Shown here: piece by piece, positions 34,517 to 43,593 of the stretch
How the letters are laid out: each line of letters starts with the position of its first letter
Numbering within the stretch: position 1 is the stretch's first letter
Notes under the pieces: generated by a model
Told to the model about the DNA's origin: nothing
Seen by the model: only the letters and a program-made list of their open reading frames with translations
Database searches by the model: none
Program-made: the position numbers and the translations under genes
Assembly: GCA_964611895.1 (NCBI GenBank)
Contig: CAZTDN010000003.1
Span: 62,001 to 126,000 of the forward strand
Origin: JAIEOG01 sp964611895
GTDB lineage: Bacteria > Bdellovibrionota > FAC87 > UBA2466
Direction of reading: 5' to 3'
Length of the DNA stretch: 64,000 nucleotides

Positions 34517-35608
34517 ATGCCCAGACACTCTCTGCCTATCCTTCGTATTCTGCTCACGTTGGCGGCCTGCGTTGGAATCCTAGAATACCGATTGCGGTAC
34601 CGCGAGCGCGCTATTCTGCAGACCGGCACGGTGTTCGATCACCGTCTAGCTTTGCGCGTTCAATCGTGTGGTTTAAAGCCAGACAGGACACTAGGTTGGG
34701 TTCCGACCGAAGCGCTGTCCGGATTGCCCAATAGGTACCGCACGCAGGTGACCCTCACACCCGGAGGATTTCGTTCGACGGGTTCGACTGAAAACGCCAA
34801 CTCCCCTTGGCTCACAGTGGGAGACTCCTACACTTTTGGGGATCAAGTCTCGGATTCGGACACTTGGCCCAGCCGCTTGCAGGCTCAGACCACCCACTCC
34901 GTCGTCAACGCGGGCGTTTGCGGGTATGGGCTCGACCAGTCTGTGTTGAGGGCTGAAGCACTTATCAAAGAGCTCCACCCCGAGGTGTTAATCCTGGGCG
35001 TGTTTTACTTGGGACTTCAGTATGACGTCCAAGCGAGTCAGGCAGCGCCTTACTACCTCCCCAAACCCTACTTCAGATGGATAGATTCAGAATTGGAACT
35101 GGAAACAGCCCATCTTTCCAGAGCGGAGCCTTGGACTTTGCATATCGATGCAATACATTCTGCATTGGGCCGGAGTTTTCTGGCGGATCGAATCCTTGGT
35201 AAACTGGCTCCAAAATGGTGGAAAACACCTCTCACCGAAAAGCCCGCCGAGGCAACGGCACAAGACCCCGCTGCTCTGGCATGCGCGATTCTTAAACGCT
35301 TCAAAGAACGTGTCGCTTCAAGAGTTCCCCGTACACTAGTCGTATTGCAGTATGGGCCTGAGCCGAGCCCAGATAATTTCTCCCAGATGGCACAGCTAAA
35401 AGCCTGTGGAGAAAAAATGGCACTAGAAATTGTGGATACCTGGCCCTCAATCGCTGAAGTTAAAAAGCGTGGCGAAAAAGCCTACCAAGAACTTTGGTCA
35501 GGAGGACACATGAGCGGCACCGGCAACCAGCTCGTCGCGGACTTGATTTCCAGCCAGTTGAACAAAAGCGAAGGCCAGAGACCAAAAAGGTCTCTGGCCA
35601 GCTTTTGA
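34517..35608 (+). CDS. SGNH-hydrolase-like envelope protein (AlgJ/AlgX-type partner)
   Basis: 363 residues with an N-terminal signal-anchor (LPILRILLTLAACVGILEY). SGNH blocks are present: TVGDSYTFGD with the nucleophile Ser (block I), VVNAGVCGYGLDQ (Gly block II), and SGGHMSGTGNQLVAD with the block V His, preceded by a DTWP segment. These features match periplasmic O-acetyl transferases or esterases that work with MBOAT proteins. It is divergent from the MBOAT gene with a shared 38-base promoter region. Its last codons form part of the downstream terminator hairpin. Confidence 0.75.
   Translation: MPRHSLPILRILLTLAACVGILEYRLRYRERAILQTGTVFDHRLALRVQSCGLKPDRTLGWVPTEALSGLPNRYRTQVTLTPGGFRSTGSTENANSPWLTVGDSYTFGDQVSDSDTWPSRLQAQTTHSVVNAGVCGYGLDQSVLRAEALIKELHPEVLILGVFYLGLQYDVQASQAAPYYLPKPYFRWIDSELELETAHLSRAEPWTLHIDAIHSALGRSFLADRILGKLAPKWWKTPLTEKPAEATAQDPAALACAILKRFKERVASRVPRTLVVLQYGPEPSPDNFSQMAQLKACGEKMALEIVDTWPSIAEVKKRGEKAYQELWSGGHMSGTGNQLVADLISSQLNKSEGQRPKRSLASF
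35573..35599 (+). terminator. intrinsic terminator inside the gene 3' end
   Basis: GGCCAGAGACC, a five-A loop, then GGTCTCTGGCC, followed by AGCTTTTG. The hairpin overlaps the last codons of the SGNH-like gene (stop at 35606-35608) and precedes the convergent cytochrome-like gene. Confidence 0.75.
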
Positions 35609-35620
35609 AATGGTCAACAA

Positions 35621-36796
35621 CTAGTTCTGTAGGCGCAGGTTCAAAATACCCGCCTGAATGAATTCAGGGCGGATAGTTTTGCTACCATTGCCTTGTGGAA
35701 TCACAGGGTAAAACGACAAGATTCCATCGCTACCGCGCACAAATCCATACCAGTCACTTCCGTTCGGAGCTAAGCCCGAAAAGGTAACCGCATGTTTCAT
35801 GGACGCACTGTGACAACGCATGCAACTGTCTTTGTCGACGTGCACAAAGGCCAAATTGGCATTGTTCGGCACAATGTGGAATGCAGCTTTTGTGGCTGGA
35901 GCCGAAGGTGCTTCCGCCATTTGCCGCCATTGCTCGCCGCGAACCGAAACAAAAGGCGTCTGCAAGAGGCGAACTACGAACTGCTCCGGGACTTCGGGCA
36001 AGTAATCAATGGCCGCGTAGTCTGTTTCGAACGCATTGCCTCCCATCACACCGTCGGCGAGGTACTGGACCGGAAGCACATGGCCCTCGGAAAGGTAATC
36101 CACGAATGCTTCGACCTTTTTATCCCCTCGGAACTCTTCGGTTTGAGCAAGTTTCTCAGAGCGCTGGTACAGTTCATCGACGTTACGGAATGGCCGCAGC
36201 GAGTCCATCACCCAACCTTTCTCCAAGCCCTTGGCTTCCTTAGTGCGTAAACGCACTTCGAAGACATGGTGGAGATTTTTTGGATCGCGGACCAGGAGAA
36301 CTTCTCCAAAAGTAGTCCCCACGGGGAACTCCCATCGGTAACTTCCTTCCAAGGCGGAGTTTCCGTTAGCTGGTTGAACAAATTCACGCCAAACTTGGAT
36401 TTTTTCGTCGTTGGCGCGTGTTTCCCCTTTGGGAGCAGGCAAGATCATGAACTTGAACGAAGCCGCATTCGAAGCGTCTCGCAATCCTGCTGGGCTCTTC
36501 CAGGGAAAGAACATATTCGGCTCGGTGTAACCTGTTCCACCGGGAGAAACATGAAATCCGGTAAACGTTCCACTGAATTCATCAATCTGAAACATGCGAG
36601 GCATTTCGTGTTCAGAATAGAAAACCATTTCAGGGATACGGGAGATGAGATCCGCGTTTCCGGTTCGCTGAATGTAACCTTCGTAGGTCTTTTGATCAGC
36701 GCTCGATACGAGTTGTAACGGGCGCTTTGGTGTGGAGTCGGCATTGGCTCCGACGACAGAAATGAGCACACAAAGGCCCACTATTTTTTTCAACAT
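35621..36796 (-). CDS. exported cytochrome c-like protein
   Basis: 391 residues. MLKKIVGLCVLISVVGANA is a signal peptide, so the product is periplasmic. Near residue 335 the sequence DSCMRCHSASMKH contains one CxxCH heme c attachment motif, with a nearby Met as a possible sixth ligand. The rest of the protein is a long beta-rich domain (GTFTGFHVSPGGTGYTEPNMFFPW, RWEFPVGTTFGEVLLVRDP) that I do not recognise. ATG 36796 is preferred for GGAGG upstream. It may be a redox enzyme or sensor; only the heme motif is directly visible. Confidence 0.7.
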   Translation of the reverse strand: MLKKIVGLCVLISVVGANADSTPKRPLQLVSSADQKTYEGYIQRTGNADLISRIPEMVFYSEHEMPRMFQIDEFSGTFTGFHVSPGGTGYTEPNMFFPWKSPAGLRDASNAASFKFMILPAPKGETRANDEKIQVWREFVQPANGNSALEGSYRWEFPVGTTFGEVLLVRDPKNLHHVFEVRLRTKEAKGLEKGWVMDSLRPFRNVDELYQRSEKLAQTEEFRGDKKVEAFVDYLSEGHVLPVQYLADGVMGGNAFETDYAAIDYLPEVPEQFVVRLLQTPFVSVRGEQWRQMAEAPSAPATKAAFHIVPNNANLAFVHVDKDSCMRCHSASMKHAVTFSGLAPNGSDWYGFVRGSDGILSFYPVIPQGNGSKTIRPEFIQAGILNLRLQN

Positions 36797-36974
36797 AGGT
36801 ATGTCCTCCAATTTGACACTGGTAGAAAAACCCAACCCATAGCTTTTCTGATTTTTAGATTCTTTTTAATGCTTCTCGACGGCTGGAATGTCAACCCGTT
36901 TTGGAAATTAGAATTAACTTTTTTCAGGAAATATTCTCTATCAAAGCGGCGAAATACCGTCGATAAAACTGTTA

Positions 36975-37715
36975 TCAACGAGAGTTCTTCCTAGGATACC
37001 CGATCAAATATCGAAACGTTGGACCACGCTTGACCGAGATAAATCCAATTTCCCACTGATATATTCCGTTCCGGTGTTGGGCGATTAATTCTTCCATTTC
37101 CGATGGAGAATAAACACGAAAACAGGATACGAATCCATCCCACAGAACCGCCAGCGGGATAAATGGCAACACGTAGGTGAGTAATACTCGCTTCCACTCG
37201 AAGGGCCGAATAAAGGGCGTTACTATAAACAAAAGTAGCACCGCTGAAACAACCATCAACAGCCCGGAAAAACTTCGACTCACCACTTCAAGAACTGCAA
37301 TTCCCTGCCCGTCCTTCACAGCGTCGTTCATTATCTGTTTGGCCTGAGTTGGTCTAAAGTGATGAAGCCGATTGCACAATAAACGAAACCCCGGTTGATC
37401 CTCGGGGACTTCCTTGGAACCAATCGCACCCTGTGGAACGGAAACAACCTCAACGGGGTAACGCTCCTGGGTCTGCATCAACCGAGCGACGGTAGCAAGC
37501 AACCCCCCACTACCAGGAAAAAGATCTACAATTCGTCTTTCGGCACAGGTCTGCATTGCCCAGTGCAATCGACTCACAAAGTTCGAGAAAAATGAAGGAG
37601 CGAAGCCAGAGAGGATTTGAAGATACTCCTGTCGATAGCGCCGCAGAGTCGCAGGAAAACCCGGGAGGTCTTCCAATTCAACCCAATGTTTTCGCTTCAG
37701 CCAGTGTTCGAGCAT
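36975..37715 (-). CDS. membrane-anchored methyltransferase-like protein
   Basis: 246 residues. The N-terminal half has a SAM-methyltransferase-like motif I, RRIVDLFPGSGGLLATVARLMQ, and a later LLCNRLHHFRPTQAKQIMNDAVKDGQGIAVLEVV block typical of class I methyltransferases around the substrate-binding loop. Two hydrophobic segments then follow (GLLMVVSAVLLLFIVTPFI and VLLTYVLPFIPLAVLWDGFVS), and a C-terminal YSPSEMEELI helix. The domain is shorter than usual and interrupted by the membrane hairpin. A palindrome TGATAAA-T-TTTATCA (37722-37736) lies just upstream of the start. Confidence 0.6.
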   Translation of the reverse strand: MLEHWLKRKHWVELEDLPGFPATLRRYRQEYLQILSGFAPSFFSNFVSRLHWAMQTCAERRIVDLFPGSGGLLATVARLMQTQERYPVEVVSVPQGAIGSKEVPEDQPGFRLLCNRLHHFRPTQAKQIMNDAVKDGQGIAVLEVVSRSFSGLLMVVSAVLLLFIVTPFIRPFEWKRVLLTYVLPFIPLAVLWDGFVSCFRVYSPSEMEELIAQHRNGIYQWEIGFISVKRGPTFRYLIGYPRKNSR

Positions 37716-37737
37716 AGCCGGTGATAAATTTTATCAT

Positions 37738-39018
37738 CTACTCGACTTGAGTGGGTAGAATTCCTTTTTTCTGATAGATGGGGCGCAGCTGCGCACGAAG
37801 TTTTGGCAACCCCCTGCCGAAAACCAGGCCACTCAATAGACAAATAGAACCGCAAACACCAAATGTCTCCGCAGCGCCAATCTCACCAGCTAGAACCCCA
37901 CAGAAAAGACTTCCAAACGGCGCCATCCCCATGAAGCATAAACTAAAAAGACTCATCACCCGACCGCGTTTATCATCGTCAACTATCGTCTGCAGGACTG
38001 TATTGCACGAGGCCAGCAACAAAACCGTGGAGCACCCCGTTACCATCAAAAAGATCACTGAGAGGAAAAAATGGCGAGAAAAACAGAGCAAACAGAGTCC
38101 AACACCTAAAGTAATGGAAGCTCGGAGAATCACTCGGGACAGGCCTAATACACTCTTTCGAGAAGCCAGGTAAAGACTGCCGGAAAGCGCCCCCAGACCT
38201 GAAGCTCCAAGTAGAAACCCTAAGGTGCGTTCATTCCCAAGCAAAACTTTATCAGCGATGATGGGCATGAGCACCGACTGCGAAGTAAACATCAGGCTCG
38301 CCACGGCGACCAAAAAAAGCAGAGAACGAATCGCGGGAGTGCCGTGAGCATACTGTAACCCCTGCCTCATCGCTATCCACGCCGAGGGATGTGTTAAATG
38401 AGGACGAGGTTGCACCCGAATGAGAAACAGCGAAATCAAGACTGCAAAATAGCTCAGGGCATCGATCAAAAAACAAAATCCCTCTCCCACATAAAAGATC
38501 AAAAACCCCGCGAGACTTGGCCCCACAAGACGCGCTGTGTGAACCATGGATGAGTTCAAAGCAATGGCGTTGCTCAAGTCTTTTCGGTCATCGACCATTT
38601 CGATAAGAAAGGACTGCCTTGCAGGCATATCGACAGCATTGACCACGCCCTGAAAGGCCTGCAGCACAAAAATCCAAGGAATCGTGATTTTTTCACTCAG
38701 AGCCAAGTAGGCAAGCGCAAACGACTGCAACATGGACAATGCTTGTGTCGCCAATAGCACCTGATGGCGATTAGCTCGATCCATCCAAACTCCAGCAAAT
38801 GGAGTAACTAGAAAAATCGGAATTTGACTGACAAAACCGACTAACCCCAAAACCGAAGCAGCGTAACCCGCACCAGCATGCCGACAAAGCTTATACACAA
38901 GCCAGCTCGTCGCGACGGTGGTTATCCAAGAACCGATAAGCGAGACGATCTGCCCGGAGTAAAACAGCCTAAAATTTCTATGGCGAAGGGCTCGACCGAT
39001 GGAGTACATACCGGCCAC
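37738..39018 (-). CDS. MFS transporter (MFS_3/EntS-like)
   Basis: 426 residues with about twelve hydrophobic segments. The N-terminus, SIGRALRHRNFRLFYSGQIVSLIGSWI, and the VTPFAGVWMDRANRHQVLL loop (motif A) place it in the MFS_3 group that includes the enterobactin exporter EntS. The segment MPARQSFLIEMVDDRKDLSNAIALNS is also diagnostic of this group. ATG could be at 39018 or 39009. It lies six bases after the ABC permease gene and is probably the distal part of that operon. An export role is inferred; substrate unknown. Confidence 0.85.
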   Translation of the reverse strand: MAGMYSIGRALRHRNFRLFYSGQIVSLIGSWITTVATSWLVYKLCRHAGAGYAASVLGLVGFVSQIPIFLVTPFAGVWMDRANRHQVLLATQALSMLQSFALAYLALSEKITIPWIFVLQAFQGVVNAVDMPARQSFLIEMVDDRKDLSNAIALNSSMVHTARLVGPSLAGFLIFYVGEGFCFLIDALSYFAVLISLFLIRVQPRPHLTHPSAWIAMRQGLQYAHGTPAIRSLLFLVAVASLMFTSQSVLMPIIADKVLLGNERTLGFLLGASGLGALSGSLYLASRKSVLGLSRVILRASITLGVGLCLLCFSRHFFLSVIFLMVTGCSTVLLLASCNTVLQTIVDDDKRGRVMSLFSLCFMGMAPFGSLFCGVLAGEIGAAETFGVCGSICLLSGLVFGRGLPKLRAQLRPIYQKKGILPTQVE

Positions 39019-39024
39019 AATACA

Positions 39025-40506
39025 TCACCGATTAGGCTTGAGCCGCAATCCCCGAGGAATAAAATATTTTTCAGAACATTCAAACAACAGCTGGACGAGC
39101 AGAGCCAAGACAGCCGCCGGAACAGCTCCCAATAGTATGAGCGAGATATCGTCCCTTCGTATGCCCATCAAAATAGGCTCTCCGTAGCCACCGGCTCCAA
39201 TGATTGCTCCAAGTGTGGCTGTGCCCACATTAATCACCGCGGTGGTTTTCACCCCGGCTAAGATCGCGCGCGATGCTAGCGGAAGCTCAATCTTCAAAAG
39301 ACGAACCCACCTAGGCAATCCAATGGCCTCTGCAGACTCCAAAAGCGAAAGCGGTATATCCTTCAACCCTGTGTAGGTATTGCGCAATATTGGCAATAGC
39401 CCATAAAGGAAGAGCGCGACCAGTGCAGGACGGGAACCAATTCCCAAAAACGGAATCATGAACACGAGTAATGCCAGCGATGGTATCGTTTGCACAACTC
39501 CTGTAGCTGCGAGAATGACTTCACCCACCGTCGGCCGAAGGTAGGCTATTACTCCCAGCGGCACCGCAACCAGAATAGTAAAGATCAACGAGACGACGAC
39601 TAAGTACAAATGCTCTCGCGTATATCGCCAGAACAGTCCAGACTCGTGTTTCTCAACGTTTCCACCCAATAGCCCTTGGGATCGCAAAAACTCGACAGCA
39701 ATTTCCCGCTCACCCTGTTTTTGGAGTTTTGCGGCTTGATTGAGGGATATCATCACGGACTCGGGGATTTTCCCTGAAAGGCCCTTCAATCCCTGAATAA
39801 ACTCTGGATGCGTTTTCTCCAGTTCAGCGCGGTAGATGTAGAGCGCATCGTAACGGGGAAACAGACGCTTATCATCATCCAGCATCTTGAGCCGGTAATA
39901 ACCCACTTCGGCGTCTGTAGAATAAACATCCGTTACATCAATAGAACCGGCGTCGAGTCCCAGGTAAGCCATCTCATGTTCCATGCCACGCACGCGGGCC
40001 CCTTCCAATGCGTAGAGCTTTTTCAGCGATGGCCATCCCTCGGCGCGGTTCATAAACTCATGGCTAAACCCAAAACGAAGCTGCGGAAACTTGCTCAGAT
40101 CCGAAATCTTGTTCAAGCCCAGCCTAGCCGCTGTTTCCTTCCCCACGCCAATCGCATAGGTATTATTAAAACCTAACGGATCGAGAGCTTTGAGTCCCAT
40201 CCGGCCCAGTTCCTGACGAATACTAGCAAGATCTGCGTCCACTTTTCCCACGAGCAATTCTTGAACCAACGTCCCCGTATACTCGGCATAAACGTCAATA
40301 TCCGCACGTAGCAGAGCCTTCCAAACCACTTGAGTACCGCCAAGGCCCAAAGAGTGCTTCGCCTTCCCGCCCGATTGTTCAGCCAAAACGGTAGCGATCT
40401 CCCCAAGGAGCGCGGATTCGATATTCGCTTTGGATCCGACTTTGACAGGAACGGAGGCCCAGCTTGATACACAGATCAAGGGCACCAACACAGCCATCTT
40501 AAACAT
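39025..40506 (-). CDS. osmoprotectant-type ABC transporter, binding domain fused to permease
   Basis: 493 residues. A signal peptide (MAVLVPLICVSSWAS) is followed by an OpuAC/OsmX-type binding domain, residues about 20-285: VKVGSKANIESALLGEIA, GLGGTQVVWKALLRADIDVYAEYTGTL, GLDAGSIDVTDVYSTDAEV. The permease domain, about 305-490, has VVQTIPSLALLVFMIPFLGIG and EAIGLPRWVRLLKIELPLASRAILAG, the EAA loop. Such systems take up betaine, choline, carnitine or ergothioneine. The binding domain comes first, the reverse of the better known OpuABC and EgtUBC fusions. It overlaps the ATPase gene by eight bases. Confidence 0.88.
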   Translation of the reverse strand: MFKMAVLVPLICVSSWASVPVKVGSKANIESALLGEIATVLAEQSGGKAKHSLGLGGTQVVWKALLRADIDVYAEYTGTLVQELLVGKVDADLASIRQELGRMGLKALDPLGFNNTYAIGVGKETAARLGLNKISDLSKFPQLRFGFSHEFMNRAEGWPSLKKLYALEGARVRGMEHEMAYLGLDAGSIDVTDVYSTDAEVGYYRLKMLDDDKRLFPRYDALYIYRAELEKTHPEFIQGLKGLSGKIPESVMISLNQAAKLQKQGEREIAVEFLRSQGLLGGNVEKHESGLFWRYTREHLYLVVVSLIFTILVAVPLGVIAYLRPTVGEVILAATGVVQTIPSLALLVFMIPFLGIGSRPALVALFLYGLLPILRNTYTGLKDIPLSLLESAEAIGLPRWVRLLKIELPLASRAILAGVKTTAVINVGTATLGAIIGAGGYGEPILMGIRRDDISLILLGAVPAAVLALLVQLLFECSEKYFIPRGLRLKPNR

Positions 40507-41230
40507 TCAAACCTCGACTGGCGTGGATAAAACCCGTCACAAAGGGTTCACTAGGCTGCGCTATGAGGCTTTCGAACGATCCTTGCTGAACAATGTGGCC
40601 ATCGCGCATCAGCGCAATGCGGTCTCCGAAGTAATTCGCCTCTCCAAGATCGTGGGTCACTAGGATCACGGTCTTGTGGAGATCTCGAAAAATCTGTCTC
40701 AAATCTTGTTGGAGTTCTGAACGGATCAAGGGATCGAGGGCGCCCATCGGCTCGTCCAAGAGTAATACTTCGGGATCGAGTAGGAGTGCACGCATCAAGC
40801 TTACCCTTTGCCTCTGCCCTCCGGAGAGTTGACTTGGAAACTGCGCTAGGCACTTGGCAGGCAGTTTGGTGAGTTGTAACAATTCTTCTATGCGAGCAAG
40901 CAGCTTTGATTCCTCTATGTGGAGATAGCGGCCCAATAGCAGAATATTTCCTCGCGCGCTCATGTGAGGAAACAAACCGCCATCCTGATTGACGTACCCC
41001 ATGCGCCGACGAAGCAGCATGCTATTACTCGGCAAGAGCTCGGTTTCATCGAAAAACACCCGACCTTCATCAGGAGTGATCAATCCCATGAGAATGCGAA
41101 GCAGAGTGGATTTTCCAGAACCACTCTGGCCTATGAGAACGCTGGTTTGACCTTGGGGAATGTGCAAATGGGTTGGGCGAAGCGCGTACCCTCCGCCGTA
41201 CTTTTTAGCAACGCCTTCCAGCCGAAACAT
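40499..41230 (-). CDS. osmoprotectant-type ABC transporter ATP-binding protein
   Basis: 243 residues, the OpuA/ProV-like ATPase for the fused permease that follows. Walker A is GQSGSGKST, the Q loop is MGYVNQDGGLFPHMSA, the signature is LSGGQRQRVSLMRAL, Walker B is VLLLDEPMGALD and the switch is VTHDLGEA. No CBS domains follow, unlike OpuAA, so it may lack that ionic-strength sensor. Its start abuts the aldehyde dehydrogenase stop, showing co-transcription. Confidence 0.92.
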   Translation of the reverse strand: MFRLEGVAKKYGGGYALRPTHLHIPQGQTSVLIGQSGSGKSTLLRILMGLITPDEGRVFFDETELLPSNSMLLRRRMGYVNQDGGLFPHMSARGNILLLGRYLHIEESKLLARIEELLQLTKLPAKCLAQFPSQLSGGQRQRVSLMRALLLDPEVLLLDEPMGALDPLIRSELQQDLRQIFRDLHKTVILVTHDLGEANYFGDRIALMRDGHIVQQGSFESLIAQPSEPFVTGFIHASRGLNV

Positions 41231-42712
41231 TTAGAGTTTCACCCAAACAGATTTAAGTTTTGTATAACTTTCCAGTGAGTGAACGGCCATTTCTTTGCCC
41301 CAGCCACTTTGCTTAAATCCCCCGAAGGGGCTGGCAAAGTCATAGCAACCGTATTTATTTACAAACACCTGGCCCGCATCGAGACGGCCGGCAACTCTGT
41401 GCGCAGTGGAGACATCCCGAGTCCAAAGTCCGGCGGCCAGGCCATAGATCGTATCATTAGCCATTTCGACGACTTCGTCCTCCGACCGAAACGGAGTCAT
41501 ACACAGCACGGGCCCGAAAATTTCTTCTTGGGCGATACGCATTTTGGGCCCCACATTTCCAAAGAGAGTCGGCCGTATGAAAAAACCTTGACCGCTCCCG
41601 ACTTTAGAATCTGCAGTGCCTCCGGCGAGAAGTTTGGCACCTTCTGCCTTTCCAGCATCGATGTAGGACAGGATCTTTCGATAATGTGCCTCGTGGCATT
41701 GGGGCCCTTGATCCGACTTGGGATCAAACGGATCTCCGCAAACGACTTTTTCTGCCAACTCCGCGAGCCGCTTTTCAAAACGCGGGTAAAGCGATTCATG
41801 CACAAAAAGGCGAGTGGGTTCCGAACACTTTTCTCCCTTATGGGAAAACATCGCGGTGAATGATCGCTCAATGGCGAAGTCTATGTCCGGCGCATCGGCG
41901 AATACGATATTGGGGGACTTCCCTCCGAGTTCGAGAGACACGCTCTTGAGATTGGACTGAACTGCCTGACTGGCGACGAGTTTTCCCACCACAGTACTGC
42001 CGGTAAAAGATACCTTTGCAATGCGCGCATGCGCACTCAGAGCTTCCCCCACCACGGCACCACCTAGCACGACATTCACTACACCGGGAGCAAGCACCTT
42101 TTCTTGGTGAAGCAGTTCGACTAATCGCAGGGAAGAAAGTGAGGTAAACGGCGAGGGCTTGAGCAGGACTGTATTGCCCATAGCAAGAGCAGGGGCCATT
42201 TTCCAAGCTGCCAGGAGCAAGGGAAAATTCCAGGGAACCATCAGGGCACAGACGCCCAGAGGTTCGCGCACGGTATAGTTGATAAACTCCCCTTCTACAG
42301 GAGCAGTTTCGCCATAGAACTTGTTTGTCCACCCGGCGTAATATTCAAACACTTCGGCCGCTTCTGGGAGATCGTCCTCGTAAGACTCGCGATACAGTTT
42401 GCCATTGTCCAGGGATTCCAGAGTCGCCAGCTCAGACCGATGTTTACGGATGACCGCCGCGATTTGATTGAGAATCCCGGCGCGCTGTTTGCGTCCGATT
42501 TTTTTCCAATCTGCGAAAGCGTTGAGTCCTGAGTCGACTGCGCGGTCGATCTGGTCCGTAGTTGCTTCGCTCAGACTTGCGATGACTTTTCCATTTGCCG
42601 GGTTGATCGAGTCTAAAATCGCTCCTTGAGGCTGGGTCCACTCTCCATGTACGAACGATGTTTTCGGTTGAGATGCCCAACCAAGTGCCCAGCTAAGTTT
42701 ATGCTCTTCCAC
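41231..42712 (-). CDS. NAD(P)-dependent aldehyde dehydrogenase
   Basis: 493 residues. All ALDH superfamily blocks are present: PWNFPLLLAAWKMAPALAMG, FTGSTVVGK, the catalytic Glu in VSLELGGKSPN, catalytic Cys in HKGEKCSEPTR, and EEIFGPVLCMTPF with FGGFKQSGWGKE near the end. The GEKCSEPTR active-site loop differs from the common GQ-x-C-x-A-G-x-R form. Substrate is not predictable; the operon's osmoprotectant importer suggests an aldehyde from a quaternary amine or an amino acid. It follows the 2OG oxygenase gene by 21 bases. Confidence 0.92.
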   Translation of the reverse strand: MEEHKLSWALGWASQPKTSFVHGEWTQPQGAILDSINPANGKVIASLSEATTDQIDRAVDSGLNAFADWKKIGRKQRAGILNQIAAVIRKHRSELATLESLDNGKLYRESYEDDLPEAAEVFEYYAGWTNKFYGETAPVEGEFINYTVREPLGVCALMVPWNFPLLLAAWKMAPALAMGNTVLLKPSPFTSLSSLRLVELLHQEKVLAPGVVNVVLGGAVVGEALSAHARIAKVSFTGSTVVGKLVASQAVQSNLKSVSLELGGKSPNIVFADAPDIDFAIERSFTAMFSHKGEKCSEPTRLFVHESLYPRFEKRLAELAEKVVCGDPFDPKSDQGPQCHEAHYRKILSYIDAGKAEGAKLLAGGTADSKVGSGQGFFIRPTLFGNVGPKMRIAQEEIFGPVLCMTPFRSEDEVVEMANDTIYGLAAGLWTRDVSTAHRVAGRLDAGQVFVNKYGCYDFASPFGGFKQSGWGKEMAVHSLESYTKLKSVWVKL

Positions 42713-42733
42713 TAAAACCTCTCTTTTTCGAGA

Positions 42734-43543
42734 TCAAGAAAGCGCTTTGGCAGTGCGGCCATAGCGCATGTATTGCAAGTGCTCACTGCTTGTCACGCCG
42801 GGTTTCGTGTCATAAGCGAGCAAAGCGACTAGTCGATTCACGCTGCCCTTGATGGGAGTCACCCGATGAATGGAATAACGGCCCTCAAAAAGAATAAAAG
42901 TCCCGGGTTCCATCGCTAAACGAACTATGCCCTTGCGATCTCCTTGCAATAGAGCGCCAACCTTATCGAAGTTTTCTTCCTTTGAACTGCGAATGCGAGG
43001 GACAAACTCAAAATCACCGCCCTCGTCAGACGACTGCAGCGCGATCGAAGTCACAAAGTCGGTCTGATCGAAGTGCCAACGCAAGTAGTCTCCATCTTTC
43101 ATGACAGCGATGTTCAATCCTCCCAAGGGGTCGGCATAGCGATACATCTGTGGTTTCTGGAGTACGGCAGCGAGAAATCCCAAAACTTTATCCCATTCGT
43201 AGAGCTGACGTAGAGGACTAGTAACCGGGAACTGATCGTATGCGACTACACCCAGCGAGGTGGTTTCGGTCATTCGCTTGGGATGATCGGCCGCGACTTT
43301 TTCGTCCAAGGGTTCCAGGTAGGCATTCCCGATTACCGTACTATGGTAAGCCTGAGACTCCAGTTCTCGAGCTTCAGCAAGAATTTGATGCAGTGCATCT
43401 TGCGTTAAAAAACCTGGCAACTCTGCGCAACCGACTTCCTTTAGGTGATTCTGGCACCGCTCGATGAGCTGCCTACCTTCTATCGACGATAACCTGTCAA
43501 TTGGATAGCGTTTGAGATCGACGAGATTCACTTGCACCCCCAA
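42734..43543 (-). CDS. 2-oxoglutarate/Fe(II)-dependent oxygenase-like protein
   Basis: 269 residues. The facial triad is visible: RWHFDQTDF gives His157 and Asp159, and FEGRYSIHRVTPIKGSVNRL gives His226 with the 2OG-binding Arg237 eleven residues later. The domain sits in the C-terminal two thirds, after a helical N-terminus. This is a hydroxylase-type active site with an intact carboxylate, not the halogenase HxG form. It heads the minus-strand operon (ALDH, ABC importer, MFS), divergent from the methylaspartase-like gene, so it probably oxidises an amino acid or amine imported by the cluster. Confidence 0.8.
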   Translation of the reverse strand: MGVQVNLVDLKRYPIDRLSSIEGRQLIERCQNHLKEVGCAELPGFLTQDALHQILAEARELESQAYHSTVIGNAYLEPLDEKVAADHPKRMTETTSLGVVAYDQFPVTSPLRQLYEWDKVLGFLAAVLQKPQMYRYADPLGGLNIAVMKDGDYLRWHFDQTDFVTSIALQSSDEGGDFEFVPRIRSSKEENFDKVGALLQGDRKGIVRLAMEPGTFILFEGRYSIHRVTPIKGSVNRLVALLAYDTKPGVTSSEHLQYMRYGRTAKALS

Positions 43544-43593
43544 AGAGTTTTCCAGCCCTTCTCACCTCATAACAAAGAGGGTAAAAAGAAGAA

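Noticed and set aside
41279..41863. Long plus-strand frame opposite the aldehyde dehydrogenase gene
   Set aside because: It mirrors the strongly conserved dehydrogenase frame, and its translation has no domain or start signal.
42734..43543. 2OG-dependent halogenase
   Set aside because: The facial triad keeps the carboxylate (His-x-Asp), whereas radical halogenases have Gly or Ala there.
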